From: Hydrogenophaga sp. SL48
GTDB lineage: Bacteria > Pseudomonadota > Gammaproteobacteria > Burkholderiales > Burkholderiaceae_C
Direction: 5' to 3'
DNA: 64,000 nucleotides
Assembly: GCF_021729865.1 (NCBI RefSeq)
Contig: NZ_CP063400.1
Span: 3,720,001 to 3,784,000 of the forward strand
The translations under genes and the position numbers were made by a program. The notes beneath the pieces are model-generated. The model saw only the letters and a program-made list of their open reading frames with translations. It had not been told where the DNA came from and made no database searches. Shown in pieces: positions 37,997-45,904 of the stretch. Every line of letters begins with the position of its first letter. Position 1 is the stretch's first letter.

Positions 37997-39151
37997 TCAC
38001 GACTGCATCAGCCGCTTGGATTTGGCGATGGACATCAGGATGCCCAGCCCCACACCCATGGTCACCATGGCGGTGCCACCGTAGCTGACGAACGGCAGCG
38101 GAACGCCCACCACCGGCAGGATGCCGCTGACCATGCCCATGTTCACAAAGGCGTAGACAAAGATGTTGAGCGTCATGGCCCCGGCGAGCAACCGGGCAAA
38201 CAGGGTCGGCGCTTCGAGCGCGATGGTCAGCCCGCGCACGATGAGGAAAATGAACGCCAGCATCAGCGCCAGCGTGCCCACCAGCCCGAACTCCTCGGAG
38301 AACGCGGCGTAGATGAAGTCGGTGGTGCGCTCGGGGATGAACTCCAGGTGGGTCTGCGTTCCCTGCATGAAGCCCTTGCCCCAGACCCCGCCGGAGCCGA
38401 TGGCGATCATGCCCTGGATGATGTGAAACCCCTTGCCCAGCGGGTCCTTGGACGGATCGAGCAACGTGCAGACACGCTGGCGCTGGTACTCGTGCAACAC
38501 CTTCCAGTCCACATCGGGCGCGCACCATTGCGGCTCCATGACGATCAGCACCACGACACCGGCCACAGCAATCAGCACCGGCGGGATGATGAGCTTCCAG
38601 CTCAGTCCGGCGAAAAAGATCACCGCCAGGCCCGAGGCCAGCACCAGCAGGGTCGTGCCCAGGTCGGGCTGCTTGAGGATGAGCGCCGCCGGCACCGCCA
38701 GCAACAGCGCCGCCACCGCGAAGTCCAGCGGCGACAGCTGCCCCTCGCGACGCTGGAACCACCAGGCCAGCATCAGTGGCATGGCCACCTTCATCAGCTC
38801 GCTGGGCTGGATCACGATGCCCACGTTGAGCCAGCGCTGCGCACCCTTCTTCTGGATGCCAAAAAGAAACACCGCGAGCAGCAGAGCCACCCCGAGGGTG
38901 TACATGGGCACCGCCAGCGCCATCAGCCGCTGCGGCGGCACCTGGGCCACGAAGAACAGAACGACCGCGGCCAGCATCATGTTGCGGCCGTGGTTGACGA
39001 ACCGCGTGCCGTGGTCAAAGCCCACCGAGTACATCGTCATCAGGCCCGCGCCCGCCAGAATCAGCACGGCCAGCGCGAGCAGCCCGTCAAACCCCTGAAA
39101 GATCGGGGTGATGCGTTGCAAAAGGGTGGGTTTGTCGAATACGGCGGCCAT
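37997..39151 (-). CDS. rodA: Peptidoglycan glycosyltransferase RodA
   Basis: 384 residues, about ten transmembrane helices, SEDS family. RodA polymerises lipid II for side-wall growth with PBP2. Conserved: GAQRWLNVGIVIQPSELMKVA, KQPDLGTTLLVL, FIPERTTDFIYAAFSEEFGLVG (with the DF/EE pair of the SEDS active region) and PFVSYGGTAMVTMGVGLG. The frame is open upstream but MAAVFDKPTLLQRI at 39151 is the natural start, with GATAAT 9 nt before it. A second SEDS gene, ftsW, lies in the dcw cluster (56465). pbpA/mrdA, its usual partner, is not in view. Confidence 0.95.
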   Translation of the reverse strand: MAAVFDKPTLLQRITPIFQGFDGLLALAVLILAGAGLMTMYSVGFDHGTRFVNHGRNMMLAAVVLFFVAQVPPQRLMALAVPMYTLGVALLLAVFLFGIQKKGAQRWLNVGIVIQPSELMKVAMPLMLAWWFQRREGQLSPLDFAVAALLLAVPAALILKQPDLGTTLLVLASGLAVIFFAGLSWKLIIPPVLIAVAGVVVLIVMEPQWCAPDVDWKVLHEYQRQRVCTLLDPSKDPLGKGFHIIQGMIAIGSGGVWGKGFMQGTQTHLEFIPERTTDFIYAAFSEEFGLVGTLALMLAFIFLIVRGLTIALEAPTLFARLLAGAMTLNIFVYAFVNMGMVSGILPVVGVPLPFVSYGGTAMVTMGVGLGILMSIAKSKRLMQS

Positions 39152-39160
39152 GAGCGCCCG

Positions 39161-39168
39161 ATTATCCT
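39161..39168. promoter_or_regulatory. Overlapping divergent -10 boxes for rodA and the YqiA-like gene
   Basis: ATTATC (39161-39166) reads GATAAT for rodA on the minus strand, 9 nt from its ATG; TATCCT (39163-39168) lies exactly 6 nt before the plus-strand ATG at 39175. The two starts are only 23 bp apart. Confidence 0.4.
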
Positions 39169-39174
39169 TCGCCC

Positions 39175-39807
39175 ATGACCCGCCCGACCACCCCTCCTCC
39201 CGCCACCACCCACCTGCTGTACCTGCATGGCTTTCGTTCGTCGCCCCGGTCGGCCAAGGCGCAGCAGGTCGCGGCCCGGGTGGCCGAACGGCACCCGGGG
39301 GTGGTCTGGTGCTGTCCGCAACTGCCGCCCTCGCCCCGCGAGGCCGCGCAGGGGCTGCAGCAATGGGTCGCCGGCTGGCCACGTGAGGGCATGGCGGTGG
39401 TCGGCTCTTCGCTGGGCGGGTTTTACGCGCGCTGGCTGGCGCTGCAGACGGGTTGCCGGGCCGCCCTGCTCAACCCGGCGGCGTTTCCGCAGCGTGACCT
39501 GGCGCGCCACATCGGCGAGCACAGCGCCTGGCACGACCCCGGACAGCGCTTCTATTTCCAGCTGGCGTTCGTGGACGAGCTGTCGGCGCTGGCGGCCGAC
39601 ATCAACCGCCTGCGCCCCCTGTCGCCGACCACGCCGCAGAACCTGTATGCCATCGTCTCGCGGGACGACGAGGTGCTCGACTGGCGCGAGATGCTCGATT
39701 TCTGTGCCGGCGGCGACGTGAAGCTGCTGCCGGGCGGAGATCACGCGATCAGTGATTTCGATCGGCACATCGACGGGCTGTTTGACTTTCTGAACCTGAA
39801 AGACTGA
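39175..39807 (+). CDS. YqiA/YcfP-like alpha/beta-hydrolase (esterase)
   Basis: 210 residues. The start LLYLHGFRSSPRSAKAQQ and the nucleophile elbow GSSLGGFYA (Ser in GxSxG) are characteristic of the YqiA/UPF0227 esterases. Later segments LNPAAFP, IVSRDDEVLDW (Asp) and PGGDHAISDF (His) supply the remainder of a catalytic triad. Cytoplasmic. Divergent from rodA with 23 bp between starts and about 49 bp ahead of the exoribonuclease gene. Natural substrate unknown. Confidence 0.9.
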   Translation: MTRPTTPPPATTHLLYLHGFRSSPRSAKAQQVAARVAERHPGVVWCCPQLPPSPREAAQGLQQWVAGWPREGMAVVGSSLGGFYARWLALQTGCRAALLNPAAFPQRDLARHIGEHSAWHDPGQRFYFQLAFVDELSALAADINRLRPLSPTTPQNLYAIVSRDDEVLDWREMLDFCAGGDVKLLPGGDHAISDFDRHIDGLFDFLNLKD

Positions 39808-39843
39808 CACCTCTGGACGGCGGGTCGGTCCTCGGGTCCATGG

Positions 39844-39849
39844 GACAAT
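39844..39849 (+). promoter_or_regulatory. -10 box 7 nt upstream of the RNase II-type gene
   Basis: GACAAT followed by CCTGCCC and the ATG at 39857. Fits the near-leaderless arrangement seen at several other genes of this window. Confidence 0.4.
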
Positions 39850-39856
39850 CCTGCCC

Positions 39857-41911
39857 ATGCACATCCTGTTTGATGAAGCCGGCAAATTGATGACCGGTCG
39901 CCTCATGTCCGAGGCGGAAAGCTCCATGCAAGTGGAGCTGGACACGGGCAAGCGCCTCAAGGTCAAGGCCGCGAACGCCCTGTTGCGCTTCGAGAAGCCC
40001 GCGCCCGCCCAGCTCATGCCCGCCGCGACCGCGCTGGCCGGAACCATGGAGCTGGAGCTGGCCTACGAATTTGCGTCGGAAGACGAGTTCGGCTTCGCCG
40101 ACCTGGCCCGCGAGTACTTCAGCGCCAACGCCACCACCGAGCAGCAGGTCGCGACCCTGATCTGCCTGCAGGGCGCGCCGCACTACTTCCGCCGCGCCGG
40201 CAAGGGCCGGTACAAGAAGGCGCCGGCCGAGATCCTGGCCCAGGCGCTGGCCGCGATCGAGAAGAAGAAACAGGTGCAGGCACAGATCGACGCCTGGGCC
40301 GCCGAGCTGGTGGCCGGCAGCTGCCCGGCGCCCGTGCGCCAGCAGCTCTACAAGATCCTGTTCAAACCCGACAAGAACGCGCCCGAGTACAAGGCCGTGG
40401 TCGAGGCCGCGCGCAGCAGCCACACCGCGCCACTGCCCTTGCTGCAAAAGGCCGGCGCCATCACCAGCGCCTACCAGTTCCACTGGCAGCGCTTCCTGTT
40501 CGACCAGTTCCCCAAGGGCACGGGTTTCCCGGCGCTGCAGGCGCCGGTGATCGCCGACGAGCTGCCGCTGGCCACCGTGCAGGCCTTCTCCATCGACGAC
40601 TCGCACACCACCGAGATCGACGACGCGCTCTCCGTGCAGGGACTGGGCAGCGGCACCGTCACGCTGGGCATCCACATCGCCGCGCCCGGCCTGGCCGTGT
40701 TGCCGGACAGCGCCATCGACCAGGTGGCGCGCCAGCGCCTGTCCACCGTCTACATGCCGGGCCACAAGATCACCATGCTGCCCGACGAGGTGGTGCAAGC
40801 CTACACCCTGATGGCCGGTCGCGATTGCCCCGCCGTGTCGCTCTACGTCACGTTCGACGAGACCACGCTGGAGCAGAAGGACAGCCGCACCTTGCTGGAA
40901 CGTGTGCCGATCACCCACAACCTGCGCCACGACCAGCTCGACACGGTGATCACCGAAGACTGGCTGGCCGGCAGCGCCGCCGCAGACGGTGCCACGCCAG
41001 AGGTCGCCGCGCTGCAGCCCACGCTGGCCTTCATCTTCCGCCTCGCCCGCCATCTGAAAGCGCAGCGCGAGGTGGTGCGAGGCAAACCCGAAACCTTCAA
41101 CCGGCCCGACTACACCTTCAAGCTCGATGGCGTGAGCGGCGCCGAGCCCGACGGCAGCGAGACGGTGATGATCGGCACGCGGCAGCGCGGCGCCCCGCTC
41201 GACCTGATGGTGGCCGAGGCCATGATCCTGGCCAACAGCACCTGGGGCAACTGGCTCGCCGAGTGCGGCGTGCCCGGCATCTACCGCAGCCAGGCCAGCC
41301 TCGCGCCCGGCGTGAAGGTGCGCATGGGCACCAAGGCCCAGCCGCACGCCGGCATCGGCGTCAAGAGCTACGCCTGGAGCACCTCACCCCTGCGCCGCTA
41401 CGTGGACATGGTGAACCAGTGGCAGATCATTGCCTGCGCGCGCCACGGCAAGACCGCCGCGCTCGCCGCGCCATTCAAGCCCAAGGACGCGAACCTGTTT
41501 GCCGTGATCAGCGGCTTCGATGCGGCCTACACCGCGTACAACGGTTTTCAGAACGGCATGGAGCGTTTCTGGACGCTCAAGCACCTGCAGCAGGCGGGCA
41601 TCACCGAGCTGACCGCCACGCTGATCAAGGACAACCTGGTGCGCGCCGACCAGCTGCCGCTGGTGCTGCCGGTGATGGGCGCCGAGGGCCTGCCGCGCGG
41701 TGCCCACGTGCGCGTGCGTCTGGGCGCCGTGGACGAAATGGCGCTGGACGTGTCGGGCACGGTGATCGAGCGCCTGGACCTGCCGGTGGACAACGTGGAC
41801 GACGGTGCCGAGTCCGAAGACGGCGAGGACGACACGCTGGCGACACCGCTGGCGCTGGCCATCGACGTGAACGAGGCCGATGCACCGGCCACTGACACGG
41901 CCGCGCCCTGA
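39857..41911 (+). CDS. RNase II/RNR-family 3'-5' exoribonuclease
   Basis: 684 residues. The central RNB domain has the metal-binding catalytic motif SIDDSHTTEIDDALS with the closely spaced aspartates, and GIHIAAPGLAVLPDSAID. The N-terminal part (MHILFDEAGKLMTGRLM) is helical and OB-like; it lacks the usual cold-shock domains of E. coli RNase II and RNase R. It degrades single-stranded RNA hydrolytically. The C-terminal S1-like part ends in an acidic tail (DDGAESEDGEDDTLATP). The next gene may start inside or just after its end. Confidence 0.88.
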   Translation: MHILFDEAGKLMTGRLMSEAESSMQVELDTGKRLKVKAANALLRFEKPAPAQLMPAATALAGTMELELAYEFASEDEFGFADLAREYFSANATTEQQVATLICLQGAPHYFRRAGKGRYKKAPAEILAQALAAIEKKKQVQAQIDAWAAELVAGSCPAPVRQQLYKILFKPDKNAPEYKAVVEAARSSHTAPLPLLQKAGAITSAYQFHWQRFLFDQFPKGTGFPALQAPVIADELPLATVQAFSIDDSHTTEIDDALSVQGLGSGTVTLGIHIAAPGLAVLPDSAIDQVARQRLSTVYMPGHKITMLPDEVVQAYTLMAGRDCPAVSLYVTFDETTLEQKDSRTLLERVPITHNLRHDQLDTVITEDWLAGSAAADGATPEVAALQPTLAFIFRLARHLKAQREVVRGKPETFNRPDYTFKLDGVSGAEPDGSETVMIGTRQRGAPLDLMVAEAMILANSTWGNWLAECGVPGIYRSQASLAPGVKVRMGTKAQPHAGIGVKSYAWSTSPLRRYVDMVNQWQIIACARHGKTAALAAPFKPKDANLFAVISGFDAAYTAYNGFQNGMERFWTLKHLQQAGITELTATLIKDNLVRADQLPLVLPVMGAEGLPRGAHVRVRLGAVDEMALDVSGTVIERLDLPVDNVDDGAESEDGEDDTLATPLALAIDVNEADAPATDTAAP

Positions 41912-41920
41912 CACAGCACC

Positions 41921-41926
41921 GATAAT
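41921..41926 (+). promoter_or_regulatory. -10 box 7 nt upstream of the TonB-like gene
   Basis: GATAAT, then CGCCGCC and the GTG at 41934. Same near-leaderless layout as mpl. It supports GTG 41934 as the start. Confidence 0.4.
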
Positions 41927-41933
41927 CGCCGCC

Positions 41934-42800
41934 GTGAATCCGGTTCTGAAGTTCCTCCGGCAACTGACCACCCTGCAGCTCGCGCTCGGGGTGTCCGTGG
42001 CCGTGCACGCCGCCTTGCTGACGGTGCGTTTCGTCGACCCCGAACGTTTCAACCGGGTGTTCCAGGACACGCCGCTGGAGGTCATCCTCGTCAACGCCAA
42101 GAGCGATGAGAAGCCGGAGAAGGCACGGGCCATCGCGCAGGCCTCGCTGGCCGGTGGCGGCGATGCCGAAAAAGGCAGGGCCACCTCGCCGCTGCCCCCC
42201 ATGGCACAGGCCAGGCTGGGGGACACGCCGGAAGAGGACGAGCGCATGATCGAAGCGCTCAAGGAGCGGCAGGACCAGATCCTGGCCCAGGTGCGGCAGC
42301 AACTGGCCAACATGCCCCCGCCCGACCTGCAGGCCATCCATCCGAGCCAGGACGCGGTCGAGCGGGAGAAAAAGCGCCAGGCACTGGTGAAGATCCTGGC
42401 CGAAATCGAGAAGCGCATCAACGAAGAAAATGCGCGGCCCAAGAAGCGCTACATCAGCCCGGCCACGCGCGAAGAGGTCTATGCCATCTACTACGACGAG
42501 CTGCGCCGCAAGATCGAAGACCGGGGCACCACCAATTTCCCCGAGGCGGCGGGCCGCAAGCTCTATGGCGAGCTGACCATGGTGATCACGGTGAACCACA
42601 CCGGCGCGGTGATCGACACCGAGATCGTCCAGACCTCGGGCAACACCACGCTTGACCGCCGTGCGCAATCGATCGTGCGCAGCCTCGGCTTCGGGCGGTT
42701 CAACGACAACATGCGCCGGCGCGCCGACCAGATCGTGGTGGTCTCGCGCTTCCGCTTCACGCGCGACGCCACCTTGCAAACGCAATTGTCGAGTCAATGA
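41934..42800 (+). CDS. TonB-like energy transducer / TonB C-terminal-domain protein
   Basis: 288 residues from the GTG at 41934; an in-frame ATG at 41880, overlapping the exonuclease gene, is the alternative. One N-terminal transmembrane helix (LQLALGVSVAVHAALLTVRF) typical of TonB, then a long charged helical periplasmic region (about 95-190, rich in Lys/Glu/Gln) and a TonB C-terminal domain (GELTMVITVNHTGAVIDTEIVQTSGNTTLDRRAQSIVRSL, see residues about 205-285). There is no exbB/exbD beside it. It is coupled to mtgA by an ATGA overlap, so a cell-envelope role is likely. Confidence 0.85.
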   Translation: MNPVLKFLRQLTTLQLALGVSVAVHAALLTVRFVDPERFNRVFQDTPLEVILVNAKSDEKPEKARAIAQASLAGGGDAEKGRATSPLPPMAQARLGDTPEEDERMIEALKERQDQILAQVRQQLANMPPPDLQAIHPSQDAVEREKKRQALVKILAEIEKRINEENARPKKRYISPATREEVYAIYYDELRRKIEDRGTTNFPEAAGRKLYGELTMVITVNHTGAVIDTEIVQTSGNTTLDRRAQSIVRSLGFGRFNDNMRRRADQIVVVSRFRFTRDATLQTQLSSQ

Positions 42801-43588
42801 CGAAATCTTTCGGCCGCTGGTTGTTGTGGGTGCTGCTGGCCGGTCTGGCCTTGCAGCTTTTTTTCGTGCTGCGCATCGCGCTGATGGTGGTGGTTGATCC
42901 GCAGAGCACGGCGTTCATGCGCTCCGAGGCCTGGCGGGTGGCGGGGCAGAGCATCACCCAGGCCGACAAGTCGTGGCGCTGGTCCTCGCAATGGGTGGAC
43001 TACGCCGAGATCAGCCCCCACCTCAAGCGCGCGGTGATGGCGTCGGAAGACGCCGGATTCGTCGAACACGGCGGCGTGGACTGGGACGCCATCCAGTCGG
43101 CCTGGAGCAAGAACGAGCGGCGCCAGGAACTGGTCGAGAAGCGCACCGAGCAGCTGGAGAAGCGGCTGGCGAAGAAGCCCGAGGCCGTCGAGGCCGCGAT
43201 CAAGGCCATCAAGCCGCCCAAGATCCTCGGTGGCTCGACCATCACCCAGCAGCTCGCCAAGAACCTGCTGCTGTCGGGCGAGCGCAACCTGCTGCGCAAG
43301 GGCCAGGAGCTGATGCTCACGCTCACGCTCGAAGCCCTGCTGAGCAAAGAGCGCATCCTGGAGATCTACCTCAACAGCGTCGAGTGGGGAGAAGGCGTGT
43401 TCGGCGCCGAGGCGGCCGCGCAGCGCTACTTCAAGAAACCCGCGGCCAAGCTCAGCCCGCATGAGGCCGCGCGCCTGGCGGTGATGTTGCCGAGCCCCAA
43501 ATTCTTCGAAACCCGCCCGGGTTCGGCGTACCTGGCGCGACGCACCAGCACCATCGTCGCCCGCATGGGCGATGTGCAGGCGCCGTGA
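42797..43588 (+). CDS. mtgA: Monofunctional peptidoglycan glycosyltransferase MtgA
   Basis: 263 residues, GT51 family, one N-terminal transmembrane helix (LLWVLLAGLALQLFFVL). It polymerises lipid II without a transpeptidase domain. Catalytic Glu84 in MASEDAGFVEH and the motif ILGGSTITQQLAKNLLLS are intact; LTLTLEALLSKERILEIYLNSVEWG completes the family signature. Between NERR (about 107) and PPKILGGSTIT (about 141) lies an extra charged, coiled-coil-like stretch of about 30 residues not present in E. coli MtgA. The start overlaps the TonB-like stop by 4 bp. Confidence 0.95.
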   Translation: MTKSFGRWLLWVLLAGLALQLFFVLRIALMVVVDPQSTAFMRSEAWRVAGQSITQADKSWRWSSQWVDYAEISPHLKRAVMASEDAGFVEHGGVDWDAIQSAWSKNERRQELVEKRTEQLEKRLAKKPEAVEAAIKAIKPPKILGGSTITQQLAKNLLLSGERNLLRKGQELMLTLTLEALLSKERILEIYLNSVEWGEGVFGAEAAAQRYFKKPAAKLSPHEAARLAVMLPSPKFFETRPGSAYLARRTSTIVARMGDVQAP

Positions 43589-43594
43589 ACAGGC

Positions 43595-43672
43595 TCCCCC
43601 CTGCGCCGCTTCGCGGCTTCCCCCCGGGGGGACGACACCTGCGGCCGGGCGAAGCCCGTTCCGCGGTGTCCC
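43595..43672. repeat. GC-rich palindromic repeat, copy C (after mtgA stop)
   Basis: Begins 7 bp after the mtgA stop with CCCCCCTGCGCCGC and contains CCCCCCGGGGGG, CACCTGCGGCC and GGGCGAAGCCCG. It is the reverse complement in type of copy D, but since mtgA is on the plus strand it has the same orientation relative to its gene. Confidence 0.75.
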
Positions 43673-43709
43673 TGGGTTTGGGCATCGCGCTCGTGGCCTG
43701 GACAGCCCC

Positions 43710-44327
43710 ATGAACTGGCGTGCACAGGCCATGGGCTTGTTCCTGCTGGGGCTGGTTCGGGCGCTCACGGGCGCGCAGGCCCGCTGGTACGGTTGCCCGC
43801 CCAAGGCCGAGCAGCGCATCTATTTCGCCAACCACCAGAGCCATGCCGACCTGGTGCTGATGTGGGCCGCCTTGCCCGAGGAGTTGCGCAGCATCACCCG
43901 CCCCATCGCGGCCAGGGACTACTGGACCTCGTCGAACTTCAAGCGCTGGATCACCACCGCCGTCTTCAACGCGGTCTATGTGGAGCGGGAGCGCAAGGGC
44001 GATGAAGATCCGCTGCAACCCCTGATCGACGCGCTCGACAGCGGCGATTCGCTGATCCTGTTCCCGGAGGGCACGCGCGGCCACGAGGAAGATCCGCAGC
44101 CGTTCAAATCCGGCCTGTACAACCTGGCCCACCGTTTCCCCCGCGTGGTGCTGGTGCCCGCCTGGATCCACAATGTGCAGCGCGTGATGCCCAAGGGCGA
44201 AGTGATTCCGGTGCCGGTGCTGTGCTCGGTCACCTTCGGCGAACCTGTGGCGCTGGGAGCGGACGAAGCCCGCGCCGATTTCCTGCGCCGCGCGCGCGAG
44301 GCCGTGATGGCCCTGAGAGACGTCTGA
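43710..44327 (+). CDS. PlsC-type 1-acyl-glycerol-phosphate acyltransferase-like protein
   Basis: 205 residues. Acyltransferase motifs NHQSHAD (HxxxxD catalytic pair) and LFPEGTRG (substrate-binding) are clear, with a hydrophobic N-terminal segment (AMGLFLLGLVRAL). Likely transfers an acyl chain to lysophosphatidate or a related lipid at the inner membrane. The ATG at 43710 is the first in a sensible position; the frame is open upstream across repeat copy C. Adjacent to cdsA (31 bp), the next step in phospholipid synthesis, which supports a lipid role. Confidence 0.88.
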   Translation: MNWRAQAMGLFLLGLVRALTGAQARWYGCPPKAEQRIYFANHQSHADLVLMWAALPEELRSITRPIAARDYWTSSNFKRWITTAVFNAVYVERERKGDEDPLQPLIDALDSGDSLILFPEGTRGHEEDPQPFKSGLYNLAHRFPRVVLVPAWIHNVQRVMPKGEVIPVPVLCSVTFGEPVALGADEARADFLRRAREAVMALRDV

Positions 44328-44358
44328 ACCCCATGCACCCCCTCCGGGCCAATGCGGC

Positions 44359-45345
44359 ATGACCTCCTTCCTGCGCAGCCTCACCGCGGACCAACAGGTC
44401 AGCCTGGTGTTCGTGGTCCTGTTCGGCCTGCTGGTGCTGGCCAGCGGTGTCGCCTTGCTGCTCTCGTTGCGCGAGCGCAAGAAGCTCGATCCGGTGCCCG
44501 ACCTCCACCAGCGGCTGCAGGACTACCAGGCCCTGCTGCGGAATTCATGGCTCATGGCGCTGGTGTTCTGGGTGGGCTGGGCGGCCGGAGACGGCGTGGC
44601 CATCGTGCTGTTCGGCTTCGTGTCGTTCTTCATCCTGCGCGAGTTCATCAGCCTCTCGCCCACACGGCGCGGCGACCACCGCAGCCTGGTGCTGGCCTTC
44701 TTCATCGTGCTGCCGCTGCAGTACGCCCTGGTCTGGAACCGCGAGTTCAACCTGTTCACCGTGTTCATCCCGGTCTATGTGTTCCTGGCCATTCCGGTGG
44801 TGAGCGCGCTGGGGAACGACCCGCAGCGGTTTCTGGAGCGCAACGCCAAGCTGCAGTGGGGCATCATGGTCTGCGTCTACGGCATGAGCCATGTGCCGGC
44901 CCTGCTGCTGCTCAACTTCCCGCGGTTTGCCGGCAAAACCGCCTTCCTGGTGTTTTTCCTCGTGCTGGTGGTGCAGACCTGCATGCTGGTGCAGCATGTC
45001 GTGGCGTGGCGCCTGAACCGGCCGGTGGCGCCCGCCATCAGCCAGAGTTTTCAGTGGCGCAGCTGGGCCGCCGGTCTGCTGGCGGGCGGCCTGCTCGGCG
45101 CGGCCCTGGCGGGCCTCACCCCGTTCAAGCCCCTGCCCGCGCTGGCCATGGCCTTGATCGCCTGCGCCGCCGGCTCGTTCGGCCACCTGGTGATGAAAGC
45201 CATCAAGCGCGACCGTGGCATCACCCACTGGGGCTCGGCGGGCCGCTCGGTCACCGGCGCCAGCGGCCTGCTGGACCGGGTGGACGCCCTGTGTTTTGCC
45301 GCCCCGGTGTTCTTCCACTCGGTGCGCTGGAACTTCAACCTCTGA
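44359..45345 (+). CDS. Phosphatidate cytidylyltransferase (CdsA family)
   Basis: 328 residues with about eight transmembrane helices. It makes CDP-diacylglycerol from phosphatidate and CTP. The C-terminal signature [40 protein letters not shown] (spans about residues 271-312) corresponds to the CdsA pattern with the closing DRxD. The sequence is closer to the YnbB-like branch than to classical CdsA, so it may be an alternative or the main enzyme. It is directly followed by ruvC. Confidence 0.85.
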   Translation: MTSFLRSLTADQQVSLVFVVLFGLLVLASGVALLLSLRERKKLDPVPDLHQRLQDYQALLRNSWLMALVFWVGWAAGDGVAIVLFGFVSFFILREFISLSPTRRGDHRSLVLAFFIVLPLQYALVWNREFNLFTVFIPVYVFLAIPVVSALGNDPQRFLERNAKLQWGIMVCVYGMSHVPALLLLNFPRFAGKTAFLVFFLVLVVQTCMLVQHVVAWRLNRPVAPAISQSFQWRSWAAGLLAGGLLGAALAGLTPFKPLPALAMALIACAAGSFGHLVMKAIKRDRGITHWGSAGRSVTGASGLLDRVDALCFAAPVFFHSVRWNFNL

Positions 45346-45353
45346 GGCACACC

Positions 45354-45902
45354 ATGCGCATCCTCGGTATCGACCCCGGTCTGCAGTGCACCGGCTTTGG
45401 CGTGGTGGATGCCGAAGGCGCCGACCTGCACTACGTGGCCAGCGGCACGGTACAGACCAGCCCCAAGGACGGCGCGTTGCTGCCCGAGCGGCTGAAGATC
45501 CTGTTCGACGGCATCAGCGAGGTGGTGAAGCGTTACCAGCCCGAGGTCTCGGCCTGCGAGATCGTGTTCGTCAACGTCAACCCCCAGGCCACCTTGCTGC
45601 TGGGCCAGGCGCGTGGCTGCTGTTTGACCGCGCTGGTGGCCAACGGCCTGACGGTGGCGGAGTACACCGCACTCCAGCTGAAAAAAGCGGTGGTTGGTTA
45701 CGGACGCGCCGACAAGGCACAGATGCAGGAGATGGTGAAGCGGCTGCTGAAGCTGCCCGGCCTGCCGGGCAAGGACGCGGCCGACGCGCTGGGTCTGTGC
45801 ATCACCCACGCGCAGGTGGCGCGCTCGGTGGCGGCGATCAACAAGGTGTCGCCACTGCAGGCGCGGACGCACGCGGCCTACAAGGGCGGGCGGAGCTACT
45901 GA
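45354..45902 (+). CDS. ruvC: Crossover junction endodeoxyribonuclease RuvC
   Basis: 182 residues, usual size. RuvC resolves Holliday junctions with RuvAB. Catalytic acidic residues are visible: Asp7 ([10 protein letters not shown]), Glu69 ([22 protein letters not shown]), and Asp141/Asp144 ([14 protein letters not shown]). ATG at 45354 is 8 bp after cdsA. ruvA and ruvB are not in the window, so the gene is separated from its partners here. Confidence 0.97.
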   Translation: MRILGIDPGLQCTGFGVVDAEGADLHYVASGTVQTSPKDGALLPERLKILFDGISEVVKRYQPEVSACEIVFVNVNPQATLLLGQARGCCLTALVANGLTVAEYTALQLKKAVVGYGRADKAQMQEMVKRLLKLPGLPGKDAADALGLCITHAQVARSVAAINKVSPLQARTHAAYKGGRSY

Positions 45903-45904
45903 AC

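Noticed and set aside
37875..38762. A 592-codon frame joining the dehydrogenase to antisense-like sequence over rodA
   Set aside because: The upstream part translates repeat copy B and the wrong frame of rodA; only the part from 37874 has family similarity.
41880..41933. The ATG at 41880 as start of the TonB-like gene
   Set aside because: It adds 18 Pro/Arg-rich residues before the membrane helix and lies upstream of the GATAAT box; the GTG at 41934 fits the TonB N-terminus better. Kept only as an alternative.
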